From Terriglobales bacterium (lineage in GTDB: Bacteria > Acidobacteriota > Terriglobia > Terriglobales > Acidobacteriaceae): a stretch of 64,000 bases of DNA. Location: contig JAICXB010000007.1 of assembly GCA_025980765.1 (NCBI GenBank), positions 26,298 to 90,297 on the forward strand, written 5' to 3'. Of this stretch, positions 52,154 through 61,437 are shown one piece after another. Position 1 is the first letter of the stretch. The number at the start of each line of letters is the position of its first letter. Below the pieces are notes generated by a model. It worked only from the letters and a program-made list of their open reading frames with translations, searched no databases and was not told the DNA's origin. The position numbers were made by a program, and so were the translations under genes.

Positions 52154-52567
52154 TTGGCGGAAAAGAATTTCACGGTTTTGTGTGTGGACGACGAACCCTC
52201 GGTTCTGCGTCCGTTGGAAATCATGCTGCAACGGCGCGGCTTCACAGTATTGGCCGCCTCGGACGGAACTACCGCGATCGACATTTTTCGCCGGTCGAAC
52301 AACATCGATGCGGTGGTGCTCGATTACATGATGCCTGACTTCTCCGGCGGCGAGGTGGCCCGCGTGCTTCGCCAGGAAAACCAGACAGTTCCTATCATCC
52401 TGCACACCGGCTACAAAGATCTGGATGATCCTTTGCTGGCTAACGTAACCTGCACTCTTCCCAAGGGCAGTCTCAGCTTCCTCGTGACTAAGCTTCACGA
52501 CCTGCTGGCCAGTAGTCAAATTAGCGAGGAACCAGACGCGAATGCGGCCCCAGCGCACGTGGCGTGA
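52154..52567 (+). CDS. Single-domain response regulator (receiver only)
   Basis: The 137-residue protein starts at TTG 52154. The receiver markers are 'VLCVDDEPSVLRPLEIMLQRRGF', the phospho-Asp in 'AVVLDYMMPDFSGGEVARVL', the Thr of 'ILHTGYKD', and the Lys in 'TLPKGSLSFLVTKLHDLL'. There is no output domain. No kinase is adjacent, so its partner lies elsewhere. The C-terminus is acidic and short. Confidence 0.88.
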   Translation: MAEKNFTVLCVDDEPSVLRPLEIMLQRRGFTVLAASDGTTAIDIFRRSNNIDAVVLDYMMPDFSGGEVARVLRQENQTVPIILHTGYKDLDDPLLANVTCTLPKGSLSFLVTKLHDLLASSQISEEPDANAAPAHVA

Positions 52568-52755
52568 CATCGAAAGCCGCTTTTACGAGACAAAATGCGG
52601 GTATCTGCAGAATTCCCAGATTGGGATTTGCGCATGCTGAGTAGGCATCCGAGTGGATTCGCGTGAATTGGGTCGGCTGATACTCTGGCGTAAGAGCGTG
52701 CAACGGTGTTAGAAATATCTGTTGCAAATCAAACGCTGGTGACTGCTGGCAATCT

Positions 52756-53295
52756 ATGCCCATCCAAGATCGAGTTGCTGCCGCTCATCGAGTTGATGAA
52801 ATTCTGCGCCAGATCGTGCTGCACGGCGGCTTTCGTCTGAGATATCGCATTTCGGTCAATGCTCCCGCCGTATCGGATTTGGGGGACAGTCCGGAAATTC
52901 TTGTCAACTTTGCCGGTCCCGACGCCGGCCTGCTGCTGGATCGCAATGGCGAATTACTGCGCTCCATGGAGCATATTGCGCTCAAAGTTCTCCGCCTTGA
53001 ATCTGAGGAGCACGACAAAGTCAGCTTTGACTGCATGAATTTCAAGGCAGTGCGCGCGCAGGAACTGCGATTGGCCGCGGAAGTAGCGGCGGAACGAGTT
53101 CGCAAGACCGGCAGTCCCTATCAATTCGCGCCCATGTCGGCGCGGGAACGGCGCATGCTGCATCTTGCCATGCGCGATTTTGGCGACCTGCGCACCGAAA
53201 GCACCGGCGAAGCTGAGCGCAGGTTCGTGGTGGTCTATCCCAAGGATTATCGCGGCGCCGCTCCAGTCGCGCTTCCCCCGCGTCGCCGCCGGTGA
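52756..53295 (+). CDS. KH/R3H RNA-binding protein, Jag/KhpB-like
   Basis: The 179-residue protein has a KH-like first half (LGDSPEILVNFAGPDAGLLLDRNGELLRSMEHIALKVL). An R3H domain follows with 'VRKTGSPYQFAPMSARERRMLHLAMRDFGDLRTESTGEAERRFVVVYP', in which R-x3-H is visible (RRMLH). It ends in PPRRRR. KhpB/Jag proteins bind RNA and affect cell elongation. The usual yidC-rnpA neighbours are absent here, so this may be a paralog. The N-terminal Jag domain is missing. Confidence 0.78.
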   Translation: MPIQDRVAAAHRVDEILRQIVLHGGFRLRYRISVNAPAVSDLGDSPEILVNFAGPDAGLLLDRNGELLRSMEHIALKVLRLESEEHDKVSFDCMNFKAVRAQELRLAAEVAAERVRKTGSPYQFAPMSARERRMLHLAMRDFGDLRTESTGEAERRFVVVYPKDYRGAAPVALPPRRRR

Positions 53296-53306
53296 GCAAG
53301 GCAGTC

Positions 53307-53463
53307 ATCAGTGGTTAGTTTTCAGTTGTCAGACCTTCGTTTTCGTTCGAAATTTCATTCCGCAGATCGCAATCTTGTGGTTTCATTAGCGCCAGAGTCA
53401 GCTCTTGCCGCGGCTGGATTTAAGCTGACCACTGAAAACTGACCACTGAAAACTGACCACTCA
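53307..53463. repeat. Inverted repeat with tandem CTGACCACTGAAAA units
   Basis: CAGTGGTTAGTTTTCAGTTG on the left; on the right, two and a half tandem copies of the unit CTGACCACTGAAAA directly before the cNMP-DUF1003 gene. Confidence 0.7.
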
Positions 53464-53468
53464 CCACC

Positions 53469-54323
53469 ATGTCTGCCGATCTGACCATGCTAGCTGAAAT
53501 TCCGGTGTTCGCTCTGCTCGACGAACGCGAGCGCGAGTCGTTGGCAGCGATGCTGGAACCGCAGCAATTCGCCAAAGACACTGTCATTTTTGACTACGGC
53601 GATGCCGGAGACACCTTGTTTATCGTCCGCAAGGGACGAGTACAGGTGTTTGTGGAGAACATCGAAGGCGAAAAGATCATGCTGGGTGAGAACTCCCCCG
53701 GCGATGTCTTCGGAGAAATCTCGCTGCTTGATGGCGGGCCGCGCACCGCAACCGCCGTTTCCGTCGAAGATACCGAAACTTTAACTCTCGATCGCGATCA
53801 ATTGCTGGAGTTTGTCACTCTGCACCCGCACGCCGCGCTCGATCTGCTCACGGTAATGGGCCGCAGATTGCGCGTAACTGACGAGTTGTTGCGCAATCCG
53901 GCCGCCCGCAACGTGAATATTGAAGCGGAAGACCGGCTCACTTTTGGCGAACGCATCGCCGACAAAGTCGCCACATTCGGGGGATCGTGGACGTTCATAC
54001 TCTCTTTCGCGACGGTAATGGTCACCTGGGTGATCGTGAACAGCGTGATTCTGGCGCGCAGAGCCTTCGATCCTTTTCCTTACATTCTCCTGAACCTGTT
54101 TTTATCGATGCTGGCGGCGATCCAAGCGCCCGTGATCATGATGTCGCAGAACCGCCAGGCCGCCAAAGACCGCCTGAAAGCCGACATTCAGTATGACGTG
54201 AACCTCAAAGCCGAACTGGAAATCGCGCAACTTCACCAGAAAGTCGACCACATTTATCAATCGCTGCAGGCCAACTTCAAGAATTTAGATCGCAGAGACA
54301 AGGACTGGGGCCGGCTTACATAG
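53469..54323 (+). CDS. Cyclic-nucleotide-binding and DUF1003 membrane protein
   Basis: The 284-residue protein has an N-terminal cNMP-binding domain (residues about 8-125: 'KDTVIFDYGDAGDTLFIVRKGRVQVFVE', 'GDVFGEISLLDGGPRTATAVS'). The phosphate-binding cassette FGEISLLDGGPRTA is well kept. DUF1003 follows with two membrane helices (FILSFATVMVTWVIVNSVIL, YILLNLFLSMLAAIQAPVIMMSQNRQAAKDR) and a C-terminal coiled coil. This suggests a membrane protein gated by cAMP or cGMP, though no output is known. Confidence 0.88.
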   Translation: MSADLTMLAEIPVFALLDERERESLAAMLEPQQFAKDTVIFDYGDAGDTLFIVRKGRVQVFVENIEGEKIMLGENSPGDVFGEISLLDGGPRTATAVSVEDTETLTLDRDQLLEFVTLHPHAALDLLTVMGRRLRVTDELLRNPAARNVNIEAEDRLTFGERIADKVATFGGSWTFILSFATVMVTWVIVNSVILARRAFDPFPYILLNLFLSMLAAIQAPVIMMSQNRQAAKDRLKADIQYDVNLKAELEIAQLHQKVDHIYQSLQANFKNLDRRDKDWGRLT

Positions 54324-54603
54324 CGCTGAGAGAGTCTTCACTCATGACTTATCAATGGATCAGAGCCCGTGTGGAAGCGAGATTTCGTATTTCAAGTCGA
54401 ACCTGCTGCCTCTCTTGAGTGCAACTGATCTGCTAATTGAGCATCTGACAACCCGTAATTGAAAAATTGACTACTCGCAAATCCGCTGCAGCTCTCGCTT
54501 TTCCATCCCAAAGGACAACGCAATCGCCGACCCGCGTTTTCTAATTAGTGACCTCGCAGGAATCTTTGTTTCCAAAATCCCGCACAGAACAGGAGCTTTT
54601 CGC

Positions 54604-55440
54604 ATGAAAGTCAGCGACGTAATGACCACCGACGTGGAAACTGTGCAGCTCGACAGCAGTCTGGAAGAAGTTGCATCCATCATGAAGATCGAAAATGTGG
54701 GCGCTATACCGGTTGTAGATGAGGACGACGACCTGGTCGGCATCATTACTGACCGCGATATCGTGTTGCGCTGTGTGGCCGATGGCAAAGATCCGGCCGA
54801 GACTCACGTGGAGGAAGTGCTCAGCCACGAGCTGGAAACCGTCGAGCCCGACGTCGATATCGACGAAGCTGCGCAGCTTATGGCCGACAAACAGATTCGC
54901 CGGCTGCCGGTTTGTGAGGACGGAGAACTGGTGGGAATGCTTTCTATCGGCGATTTAGCCGTCAAAGCGCCGCGCACCAAGCCCTCGGCGGATGCTCTGC
55001 GCGATATTTCCCAGGGCGTAAAGGGCAAAACTGCTGCGCGACCGGCAGCCGCAAGACGTCCGCGTGCAGCGGAAGAGGCGCAGGAAGGCGGCTCTCGCGC
55101 GGCTTATGCAGTGCAGGGCGCGGAAGCTGATGACGAAGACCTGGATCTGGAATTCTCCGATGAGAAAGATATGGTCGCCTCTGACGTGCAGGAACGCCAT
55201 TCCAATCGCCATCACAGCGCTCCGGCTGAGGCAAAAGGCTCGGGAAATACCAAGAAAAGGACGCATCCGGCCGCCAGTGGCAAGCCAGAAGACGACCTTG
55301 GAAGCCTCGGACAAAAGAAAAAAGGCCAGGGAATTTCCAATGCACAGGCGCAGCAAGAGCTGAAAAGGCAGAATCGCGTAGTTTCAATCCGGGACGACGC
55401 CCAGACAGGACGTCGCCGGCGCACACGCAAGGCCAGTTAA
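54604..55440 (+). CDS. CBS-pair protein with long charged tail
   Basis: The 278-residue protein has two CBS motifs in residues 1-125 ('MKVSDVMTTDVETVQLDSSLEEVASIMKIENVGAIPVVDEDDDLVGIITDRDIVLR' and 'HELETVEPDVDIDEAAQLMADKQIRRLPVCEDGELVGMLSIGDLAVK'). CBS pairs bind adenosine nucleotides. The last 150 residues are low-complexity and rich in Ala, Lys, Glu and Asp, ending TGRRRRTRKAS, which may bind nucleic acid. Such stand-alone CBS proteins are often stress-induced. YtxH follows 48 bases later. Confidence 0.85.
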   Translation: MKVSDVMTTDVETVQLDSSLEEVASIMKIENVGAIPVVDEDDDLVGIITDRDIVLRCVADGKDPAETHVEEVLSHELETVEPDVDIDEAAQLMADKQIRRLPVCEDGELVGMLSIGDLAVKAPRTKPSADALRDISQGVKGKTAARPAAARRPRAAEEAQEGGSRAAYAVQGAEADDEDLDLEFSDEKDMVASDVQERHSNRHHSAPAEAKGSGNTKKRTHPAASGKPEDDLGSLGQKKKGQGISNAQAQQELKRQNRVVSIRDDAQTGRRRRTRKAS

Positions 55441-55487
55441 ACACCAAAATCATTTCCTCCAGTGACGATTCAGGAGCCGCGTTCGAC

Positions 55488-55766
55488 ATGAATGACTATA
55501 AAAAATACGGAGAATACAGCCAAAAAACCTCCTCTGCAGGGCAGAGTTGCGGGAGAGGATTGGCATTTTTCGCCCTCGGAGCCGGCATCGGCGCCTTGGT
55601 TTCGTTGCTGTTTGCGCCCCGCTCAGGCCGCGAAATTCGCGGCGGAGTTGCCAATAAGTTTGGGATTTTGCGCCGCGGCGTTAGCGAACAGACCTCCCGG
55701 TTGCGGCAACGGGGCTCAGAAATCGCCGGTCTAGGCCGTGAAAAGGTGGTTCCGATGAGCGGGTAA
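55488..55766 (+). CDS. YtxH domain-containing small membrane protein
   Basis: The 92-residue protein has one glycine-zipper membrane helix (GLAFFALGAGIGALVSLLFAPRSGREIRGGVANK), the YtxH/GasV signature. An amphipathic C-terminus follows. YtxH-like proteins are general stress proteins in several phyla. Its position next to the CBS protein suggests a shared stress role. Confidence 0.82.
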   Translation: MNDYKKYGEYSQKTSSAGQSCGRGLAFFALGAGIGALVSLLFAPRSGREIRGGVANKFGILRRGVSEQTSRLRQRGSEIAGLGREKVVPMSG

Positions 55767-55860
55767 GCCCCCGGAAATGGCCCAATTTCAATCCTAAAGA
55801 CGCTTTCGGGCGCGATTCGATGGCCGCAGGCATTAAAACTGAGCGTGCCGGAACGCCTTT

Positions 55861-56625
55861 CTAACCGAAATTTATGTAGAAATTCGCGCCCGATTCGCGC
55901 TTCTTAGCGCCAGTTAAGGGGTGTTTGAGCGCCGAAAACGTGAACTGGTGCGCGCCTTTAAACGGGTTTGGAGAGATCCGATACGCTTCCCCATCGCGCT
56001 CCAGCCGCACCTTCGGATTACTAAAAACAACGTTCGTTTTCGATCCACAACACAGATATAGCGACAACAGATCGCAAAACTGCAGCGCGTCAACCAGCTT
56101 TTCCAAAGCTTCTTCGTCCCGATCAAGCTTTGGCATGAGCCGCTGCTGACGTTGTTTTTCGCGCTTGCGAAAAGCTTCGAGCTTGGCTTGATCTTTAGCG
56201 TCATCTCGTTGCGAAAGCCGCTCGAAATGCCGGCTTACCAGGTATCCGCCGATTGGCGCGAATTTTTCTGCGGTGTCGATGGATGCGGTCCATGCGGCAA
56301 GGAAGCGATCTACGCCGGCTTCGAGAAAGCTGGCCGGCTTCTTCTGTTTGCCTGCGCGCAAATTCTGGATCTGCTCGGCGTCATCCAGACTCCATCCCGC
56401 ATCGTGCAGCGCAATGCTTCGCGCCACGGTCGCGTCAATTTTCCCAAAAAGGTCCTCGCGCAAAGCCGCTGCCAGATCTCCAGCGAGCGCGGCATGTGCC
56501 GGCTGCGTGATTATCCAGTAACAGGAGGAGTCCCGCGACTGCTGCTCCTGCACCGCCGCCCAGGCAGAGGCCGGTTCGGCGGCAGTCTTATCGTTTTCCG
56601 CAATTGGGAAAAGAACCATAATCAA
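55861..56625 (-). CDS. DUF3891 family protein
   Basis: The 254-residue soluble protein has the DUF3891 pattern 'WIITQPAHAALAGDLAAALREDLFG', 'ARSIALHDAGWSLDDAEQ' and 'GYLVSRHFERLSQR', followed by 'LMPKLDRDEEALEKLVDALQFCDLLSLYLCCG'. The conserved His and Asp (QPAHAALAG, LHDAGW) resemble an HD-like metal site. No function is established. It is convergent with the YtxH gene and alone. The start could be the ATG at 56619. Confidence 0.8.
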   Translation of the reverse strand: MIMVLFPIAENDKTAAEPASAWAAVQEQQSRDSSCYWIITQPAHAALAGDLAAALREDLFGKIDATVARSIALHDAGWSLDDAEQIQNLRAGKQKKPASFLEAGVDRFLAAWTASIDTAEKFAPIGGYLVSRHFERLSQRDDAKDQAKLEAFRKREKQRQQRLMPKLDRDEEALEKLVDALQFCDLLSLYLCCGSKTNVVFSNPKVRLERDGEAYRISPNPFKGAHQFTFSALKHPLTGAKKRESGANFYINFG

Positions 56626-56689
56626 CGATCGGGGACCGGGTTATCGGGTCATCGGGTGATGTGAGTCAACCTGAATCCGAAGTCAAAAC

Positions 56690-56735
56690 CTAAACACGGA
56701 TTGTACGGATTTGACGCATCGCACGGATAAACTGC
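56690..56735. repeat. CACGGATTACACGGATG-type repeat fragment
   Basis: AAACACGGATTGTACGGATT is followed by GACGCATCGCACGGAT; a single arm of the family near the end of the SpoIIE phosphatase gene. Confidence 0.5.
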
Positions 56736-56752
56736 GCGAATTCTCATCTCAG

Positions 56753-58249
56753 TTAGATGTGCCGAGAGGGTTCGACATCTGCACTCGCACTCATCAAATC
56801 GCAGATCAGCAACGTGAGATCATCCTGCTGCACCGTTGACCATCGTTCCACCGATGCGATGATCTGCTCTGCGGCTTCGGCGGGCGGGTGCGCTGCCGTC
56901 TTCTTCAGCATTTCGGTTAGAGTTTCCCGCCCGTAGAACTCTCCATCATCGTTGCTGGCTTCGATCAGTCCGTCAGTGTAAAGCAGCAGGCGATCGCCTT
57001 TTCCAACTGCACGGCTCAAGGTCGAGTACGAGGCAAAATCGAATGCTCCCAGCATCAACCCATTCTCCACGATCTCGTCGACCTCACCATCATGCAGCAG
57101 GAGCATCGGCGGATGTCCGGCGGCGGAATAGCGCAGGACGCCGGCCGTCGAATCCACATACACGTACGCAGCAGTCACGAACTGGCTCTGCGTGTTCCCG
57201 TGCAGGACACGATTCATGCCAAGCAGAAACTTGGCCGGATCGGCTGCCGCTTCGCGCTGCGATGCCGCAGCCAGCTTCACCATCGACGCAATCAGTGCCG
57301 CAGGCACTCCATGCCCGGAGACATCGGCGATCAGCAGCCCGGCCGCGCCGTTCCCAGTTCCGACATAGTCGTAGAAGTCACCCGCTACCGAAGTCATCGG
57401 CTTGTAACGTACGGCGACGTTGAAATGAGGGGAAGGAGGAAACTCGGCGGGAAGAATCGAGAGCTGAATGCGCCGGGCCACGTCCAGTTCTTTTTTGATT
57501 TCGCTCAAGTGCTGGTCTCGTTGCAAGCTGCGCCGCGCGGCGACATATCCCAAGCAGATAAGAAAAAACAGAAAGCCCAGCGGCTCGACCCGCCAGATTT
57601 TGAAATAAAACTGCCCGACATTCTCAAACAGCGCAAACGCCGCAAACACCAGCAGTCCGCGGCGGATCACCACCAGATCCTCATCCGCTTCCTTTTCGAG
57701 CAGGAATTGCACGATCAAGATCAACACCGCCGCGATCACAAGCAGGCTGTTCACCACGTCGAATGCGTGGTGCGGACCAGTCACAAGAGTCGCAACCGCA
57801 AGCCCGGCCTCCACAATCACGAGCAGATATCCGAGCGGACGCCCCACACCCTTCAGCAAGCCGGCGGAACGCAAAAACCCGATGAAGGGAATCGGAACGA
57901 GGTAGGTCAGAACTGCTCGCACGTAGACATATCGGTGTAGCGGAAGCGCCATTGCCAGCACGCTCGACTGCACCCACAATCGGAAGCCATACAGAGCCGC
58001 GAACAACCCAAAATTGACCAGAAGCAGATCGCGTCTTCCGCGAAACATTCCGAAGGCCTGGATCGCCCGAAGGACATCGCGCCTTCCGCGAAAGAGCTCG
58101 AATGCGATTGCCACCAGGCCCGCAGTGATAAAGGCGGAGCCAAGAAAAAGGCTGAGAGCGTCGCGATAAAACGCCTGCAGCAACTCATCGGCATTAAAAG
58201 AAGGAGTGACAAGAAACATAGGCGGAACAACATAATACTGAGTAGCCAA
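56753..58249 (-). CDS. Membrane-bound SpoIIE-type PP2C phosphatase
   Basis: The 498-residue protein has six or seven membrane helices in the first 245 residues, with no recognised sensor family. A linker (DQHLSEIKKELDVARRIQLSILP) leads to the RsbU/SpoIIE phosphatase domain with 'MTSVAGDFYDYVGTGNGAAGLLIADVSGHGVPAALIASMVKLAA' (metal-binding Asp residues) and 'GDRLLLYTDGLIEASNDDGEFYG'. It would dephosphorylate an anti-sigma-antagonist in a partner-switching pathway. No kinase or STAS protein is adjacent. Confidence 0.92.
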   Translation of the reverse strand: MATQYYVVPPMFLVTPSFNADELLQAFYRDALSLFLGSAFITAGLVAIAFELFRGRRDVLRAIQAFGMFRGRRDLLLVNFGLFAALYGFRLWVQSSVLAMALPLHRYVYVRAVLTYLVPIPFIGFLRSAGLLKGVGRPLGYLLVIVEAGLAVATLVTGPHHAFDVVNSLLVIAAVLILIVQFLLEKEADEDLVVIRRGLLVFAAFALFENVGQFYFKIWRVEPLGFLFFLICLGYVAARRSLQRDQHLSEIKKELDVARRIQLSILPAEFPPSPHFNVAVRYKPMTSVAGDFYDYVGTGNGAAGLLIADVSGHGVPAALIASMVKLAAASQREAAADPAKFLLGMNRVLHGNTQSQFVTAAYVYVDSTAGVLRYSAAGHPPMLLLHDGEVDEIVENGLMLGAFDFASYSTLSRAVGKGDRLLLYTDGLIEASNDDGEFYGRETLTEMLKKTAAHPPAEAAEQIIASVERWSTVQQDDLTLLICDLMSASADVEPSRHI

Positions 58250-58358
58250 GACACGTCGAGTTCAAGCGCAGGAATCCATACCAATGCCTGATTATCCACT
58301 GGATTCGCAGATAAAGCCTGCTCCCCGCCGATCCGATACGTCATTTCACGGTAGGGCG

Positions 58359-59402
58359 TCAGACAGGCAGCGCTTCGAGAATGTTGAAGTCAGAAGGCGT
58401 TGGTGTCACGCGGTTCAGGCGAAAGCCGGCTTGCTCGAGGAGCGCGCCATACTCGGCGCTTGTGCGCTCTTTGCCTCCGGTTAGGACCAACATGGTTACG
58501 TCAACGAACCTGGCCCGCGAGGGCGAGCCGTTCTCGGGCAGGTTTGACTCCACCAACAACAATGCTCCATTTTTCGGTACGGCCTTCCGGGCCTTGCGGA
58601 GAATGCGCACCGCGTCCGTGTCGTTCCAATCATGGATTACGCTCTTCATGAGGTAGGCACGGCAACCGGCAGGAACATTGTGGAAGAGATCGCATGGCTG
58701 CATAGTAAATCGCGTTTCCAACGCCCTGAGGAATCCCCGCTCTCGCGCCCGTTGCAGCACATGCGCCTGATCGGCCAAAACACCGCGCAGCGTGGGATGC
58801 GATCGCAGAATTGCAGCCAGCAACACGCCGTTGCCGCCGCCTACGTCCATCAGGCTTTCCCACTTTGCAAAATCATAGCCAGCCGCGATGCCGGGGGCTG
58901 CCAATGACGAAAGACAGGTCATGGCATCATCGAACAGGCGCGCCAGCGCAGCGTCGTTCTTGAGATATTCCCATCCGTCCATGCCCAGGGTCTTCAGCCT
59001 TCCTGGTTGCCCGGTGCGGACGCTGTGCAGGATCTCGGCGAAGGCGCCGTAGACGAAATCCGAACCTCCGAACCGAGCCAGGGCACGCAGGGAGAGGTGC
59101 GCATCGCTGCGCAGGCAATTGGAAACTGCGTTATTGGCGAACACGCCCGGCGTACTTTCGGTAAAAATCCCTTCACTGGCCAGCAGCCGCAGAATGCGGC
59201 CTAGTGAACTTTCGTCCAGGTGGAGTTGTGCAGCCAGCTCGGAAACAGATTTCGGGCCTATAGCGAGCAGATCTGCGATCCCAAATTCCGCTGCAGCGAA
59301 AACCGATTGTCGCAGCACAAGACTCTGCATGATGATGGAAACCAACGGAGCAGGATTGCACTCGCAAGCGGAGGCAGGAGCAGGGCTAGGGTTAGCTATC
59401 AT
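58359..59402 (-). CDS. O-methyltransferase, ASMT/hydroxyneurosporene type
   Basis: The ATG at 59402 with GGAGG five bases upstream gives 347 residues. An N-terminal dimerisation winged helix ('AAEFGIADLLAIGPKSVSELAAQLHLDESSLGRILRLLASEGIF') precedes a class I methyltransferase core. The core has 'LMDVGGGNGVLLAAILRSHPTLRGVLADQ' (SAM loop) and 'YLMKSVIHDWNDTDAVRILRKARKAVPKNGALLLVE'. The H-D-W triad region with the catalytic His is intact. The substrate is unknown, probably a small hydroxyl compound. Confidence 0.9.
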   Translation of the reverse strand: MIANPSPAPASACECNPAPLVSIIMQSLVLRQSVFAAAEFGIADLLAIGPKSVSELAAQLHLDESSLGRILRLLASEGIFTESTPGVFANNAVSNCLRSDAHLSLRALARFGGSDFVYGAFAEILHSVRTGQPGRLKTLGMDGWEYLKNDAALARLFDDAMTCLSSLAAPGIAAGYDFAKWESLMDVGGGNGVLLAAILRSHPTLRGVLADQAHVLQRARERGFLRALETRFTMQPCDLFHNVPAGCRAYLMKSVIHDWNDTDAVRILRKARKAVPKNGALLLVESNLPENGSPSRARFVDVTMLVLTGGKERTSAEYGALLEQAGFRLNRVTPTPSDFNILEALPV

Positions 59403-59461
59403 TGAATCCTCCAAAAGCAGAAAGAGTGCCGGACAACGGCGCGAGTTTCTGCACGAATTGG

Positions 59462-60754
59462 CTAACTGACCGCGGTGGCCGCCTGTGGCTGGGCTGCTTC
59501 GGGCACTCCTGCTTCACCCGCCGCGAAGCGGTAAGGACCCAATCGACTGAACAGCGCGGCTGCGCACAGCACGGCAAGCAGGAAGCACAGTAGCGGCGCG
59601 GTATAGGAGCCGGTCCGATCAAAGCCCAGTCCCATCAGGTACGCGCCGGCAGCCCCGGCCAACACGAACGAGCCGAAGATGAATCCCGAGATTTGGGCGA
59701 AACAGCGCAGGCCAAAATAGCGGCTGCTGAGATAAGCAACCAAATCTGCGTCGGCTCCCATGCCCAAACCAGCAAGAAACGCTCCGAAAAACGGCAGCGG
59801 ACCGGCATGGACAGTCAACAGAACAATAATGCCCAGCGCTGCCCCTGCTGAGAAACAAACGGCGATTCTCGGCCCGGAGTACCTATCGAGGAAAAAGCCC
59901 GTGCCCACTCTGCCCATGAGCAGGCCGGCGCCCGCGAAGGAGCTAGCAAGAGCCGCCATTCGCGCCGTGGCGCCGGCGTCACTGAGCATCGCCGGCATGT
60001 GAATCACGCACGCATGCACGCTGGCGCCGAGCAGGACGACGGCCCCGATCAGCCACCAAAAAGTAGTCGTGCGGCGTGCCTCCTGCAAGGTGAGGCCCGA
60101 GTGCAGGTCGCGGTTCGAGGTCGCGGGAGAAACGGCGGCGCCATCCGGAAGCAGACCTAATTCTGCCGGCCTGTCCTTCAGCAGGATGGCCACGACGGGT
60201 AGCGTGAGCGCCAGCATGGCTGCTCCGTAGAGCGAGTATGCCGCGCGCCAGTTCAGCGCCGCGATCAGCCGCTGCATGATGGAAGGCATCACCATGGCCG
60301 CTGCTCCTGTGCCGACCATCATGGCGGCCAGCGCGCTGCCCCGGCGACGATCAAACCAGTTGCAGATGGCGGTGGAGTAAGGGATAGGGCCGCAGCCGAT
60401 GCCCAGCAGGCCACCGATTGCATTAAACAGATAAATGCCAAAAACGCTCACCGTGACGAAGTGGTTGGCGAGTAGCCAGACGGCGAACAACAGAGTGCCG
60501 GGCAAAACGATCTTGCGCACACCAAAGCGATCAATCAGTCGGCCCACCAGGGGCGAGGCCAGGGCACTTACTACATTATGCAAACTGAACGCCAGCGCAA
60601 TGGCGGCACGACCGGTGTGAAATTCCTTCAAAAAATGCGGGAGAAAAACGGGAAACGAAAACACCAGAATAGGCGGTCCGCCAAGACCGACCCCGACTGC
60701 GGCCGCCAAGGCGATCCACCAGCCATAAAAGACATGCTTGCGAGAATTAGCCAT
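59462..60754 (-). CDS. MFS transporter (monocarboxylate/OFA-like)
   Basis: The ATG at 60754 (MANSRKHVFYGWWIALAAAVGVGLGG) gives 430 residues with twelve hydrophobic helices. The MFS loop motif is 'ASPLVGRLIDRFGVRKIVLPG' after helix 2. The family style ('YGWW' start, 'SGLTLQEARRTTTFWWL' central loop) resembles oxalate/formate and monocarboxylate-type carriers. It lies 60 bases upstream of the O-methyltransferase on the same strand, so the two may be an operon with the transporter first. Confidence 0.88.
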   Translation of the reverse strand: MANSRKHVFYGWWIALAAAVGVGLGGPPILVFSFPVFLPHFLKEFHTGRAAIALAFSLHNVVSALASPLVGRLIDRFGVRKIVLPGTLLFAVWLLANHFVTVSVFGIYLFNAIGGLLGIGCGPIPYSTAICNWFDRRRGSALAAMMVGTGAAAMVMPSIMQRLIAALNWRAAYSLYGAAMLALTLPVVAILLKDRPAELGLLPDGAAVSPATSNRDLHSGLTLQEARRTTTFWWLIGAVVLLGASVHACVIHMPAMLSDAGATARMAALASSFAGAGLLMGRVGTGFFLDRYSGPRIAVCFSAGAALGIIVLLTVHAGPLPFFGAFLAGLGMGADADLVAYLSSRYFGLRCFAQISGFIFGSFVLAGAAGAYLMGLGFDRTGSYTAPLLCFLLAVLCAAALFSRLGPYRFAAGEAGVPEAAQPQAATAVS

Positions 60755-60864
60755 GCCGACCCGCGCCTCAGCCGCGTGCATTCCTGACGCGGGCGGAGAA
60801 GCATAATTGAGTTCTAATCACGCCGCAAGCTTTAAGGAGAGTCAAACCGGGAACCCAGGAGCTT

Positions 60865-60982
60865 CACCACGGATTACACACATGAGCACGGATTTCACGC
60901 TTCATTTTTGTGAACATCATGCGTCCCCGACGCTAAATGCCACGATTCATTTCACCGGTTCATTCGTGGGATCTGTGAACAT
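60865..60982. repeat. CACGGATTACACGGATG-type inverted repeat
   Basis: TTCACCACGGATTACACAC on the left and ATTCGTGGGATCTGTGAACA on the right are partly complementary. They occupy most of the gene-free stretch 60755-61066. A run of nine T residues follows at about 61010. Confidence 0.6.
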
Positions 60983-61066
60983 CCGTCTGGGCTGTGTCGA
61001 GTTTTTGCTCCTTTTTTTTTGCCGCTGAGTTTTGCCCGAGAAGCTGCGAACGTCGATAATGGGTGA

Positions 61067-61417
61067 TTGCGACGCCTGCTCCCATTTCTCCTGTCAGCTT
61101 TTGTTTTGCTTATTTGCGTTGGGTGCGAGTCCAGCCGCTCTCGCGAGGAGCGCGCCCTTACTCCCACCCAGAACCGCGGACGCGTGATCTTTCAGGCCAA
61201 CTGTCAGCTTTGCCATAACGCTTACAAAAAAGAACCGCTGCAGGGCCCTCCGCTGGTCGGGGTCTTCCGCAAGCACGACCTGCCCAGCGGGATGCCCGCC
61301 ACTGACGAGCACGTGCGCGAGACTATCAAGATGGGCCGCCGCAACATGCCTCCGTTCAACCTGGTGCTGGACGATCAGCAGATCGACGATTTGCTGGCGT
61401 TCCTGCACACACTCTGA
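61067..61417 (+). CDS. c-type cytochrome lipoprotein
   Basis: The 116-residue protein starts at TTG 61067. A lipobox is present (FVLLICVGC, with Cys about residue 20), so it is probably a lipoprotein on the periplasmic side. One heme site, C-Q-L-C-H, is preceded by 'GRVIFQANCQLCHN', and the distal Met lies in 'RRNMPPFNLVLDDQQIDDLLAFLHTL'. It is a class I mono-heme cytochrome, likely an electron carrier. No oxidase or dehydrogenase gene is adjacent. Confidence 0.88.
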   Translation: MRRLLPFLLSAFVLLICVGCESSRSREERALTPTQNRGRVIFQANCQLCHNAYKKEPLQGPPLVGVFRKHDLPSGMPATDEHVRETIKMGRRNMPPFNLVLDDQQIDDLLAFLHTL

Positions 61418-61437
61418 AAAATCAACACCAACAGCTT

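Noticed and set aside
60990..61030. T-rich run after an inverted repeat as a terminator
   Set aside because: The arms are imperfect and the T-run does not follow a stem directly. No gene ends immediately upstream on the plus strand.
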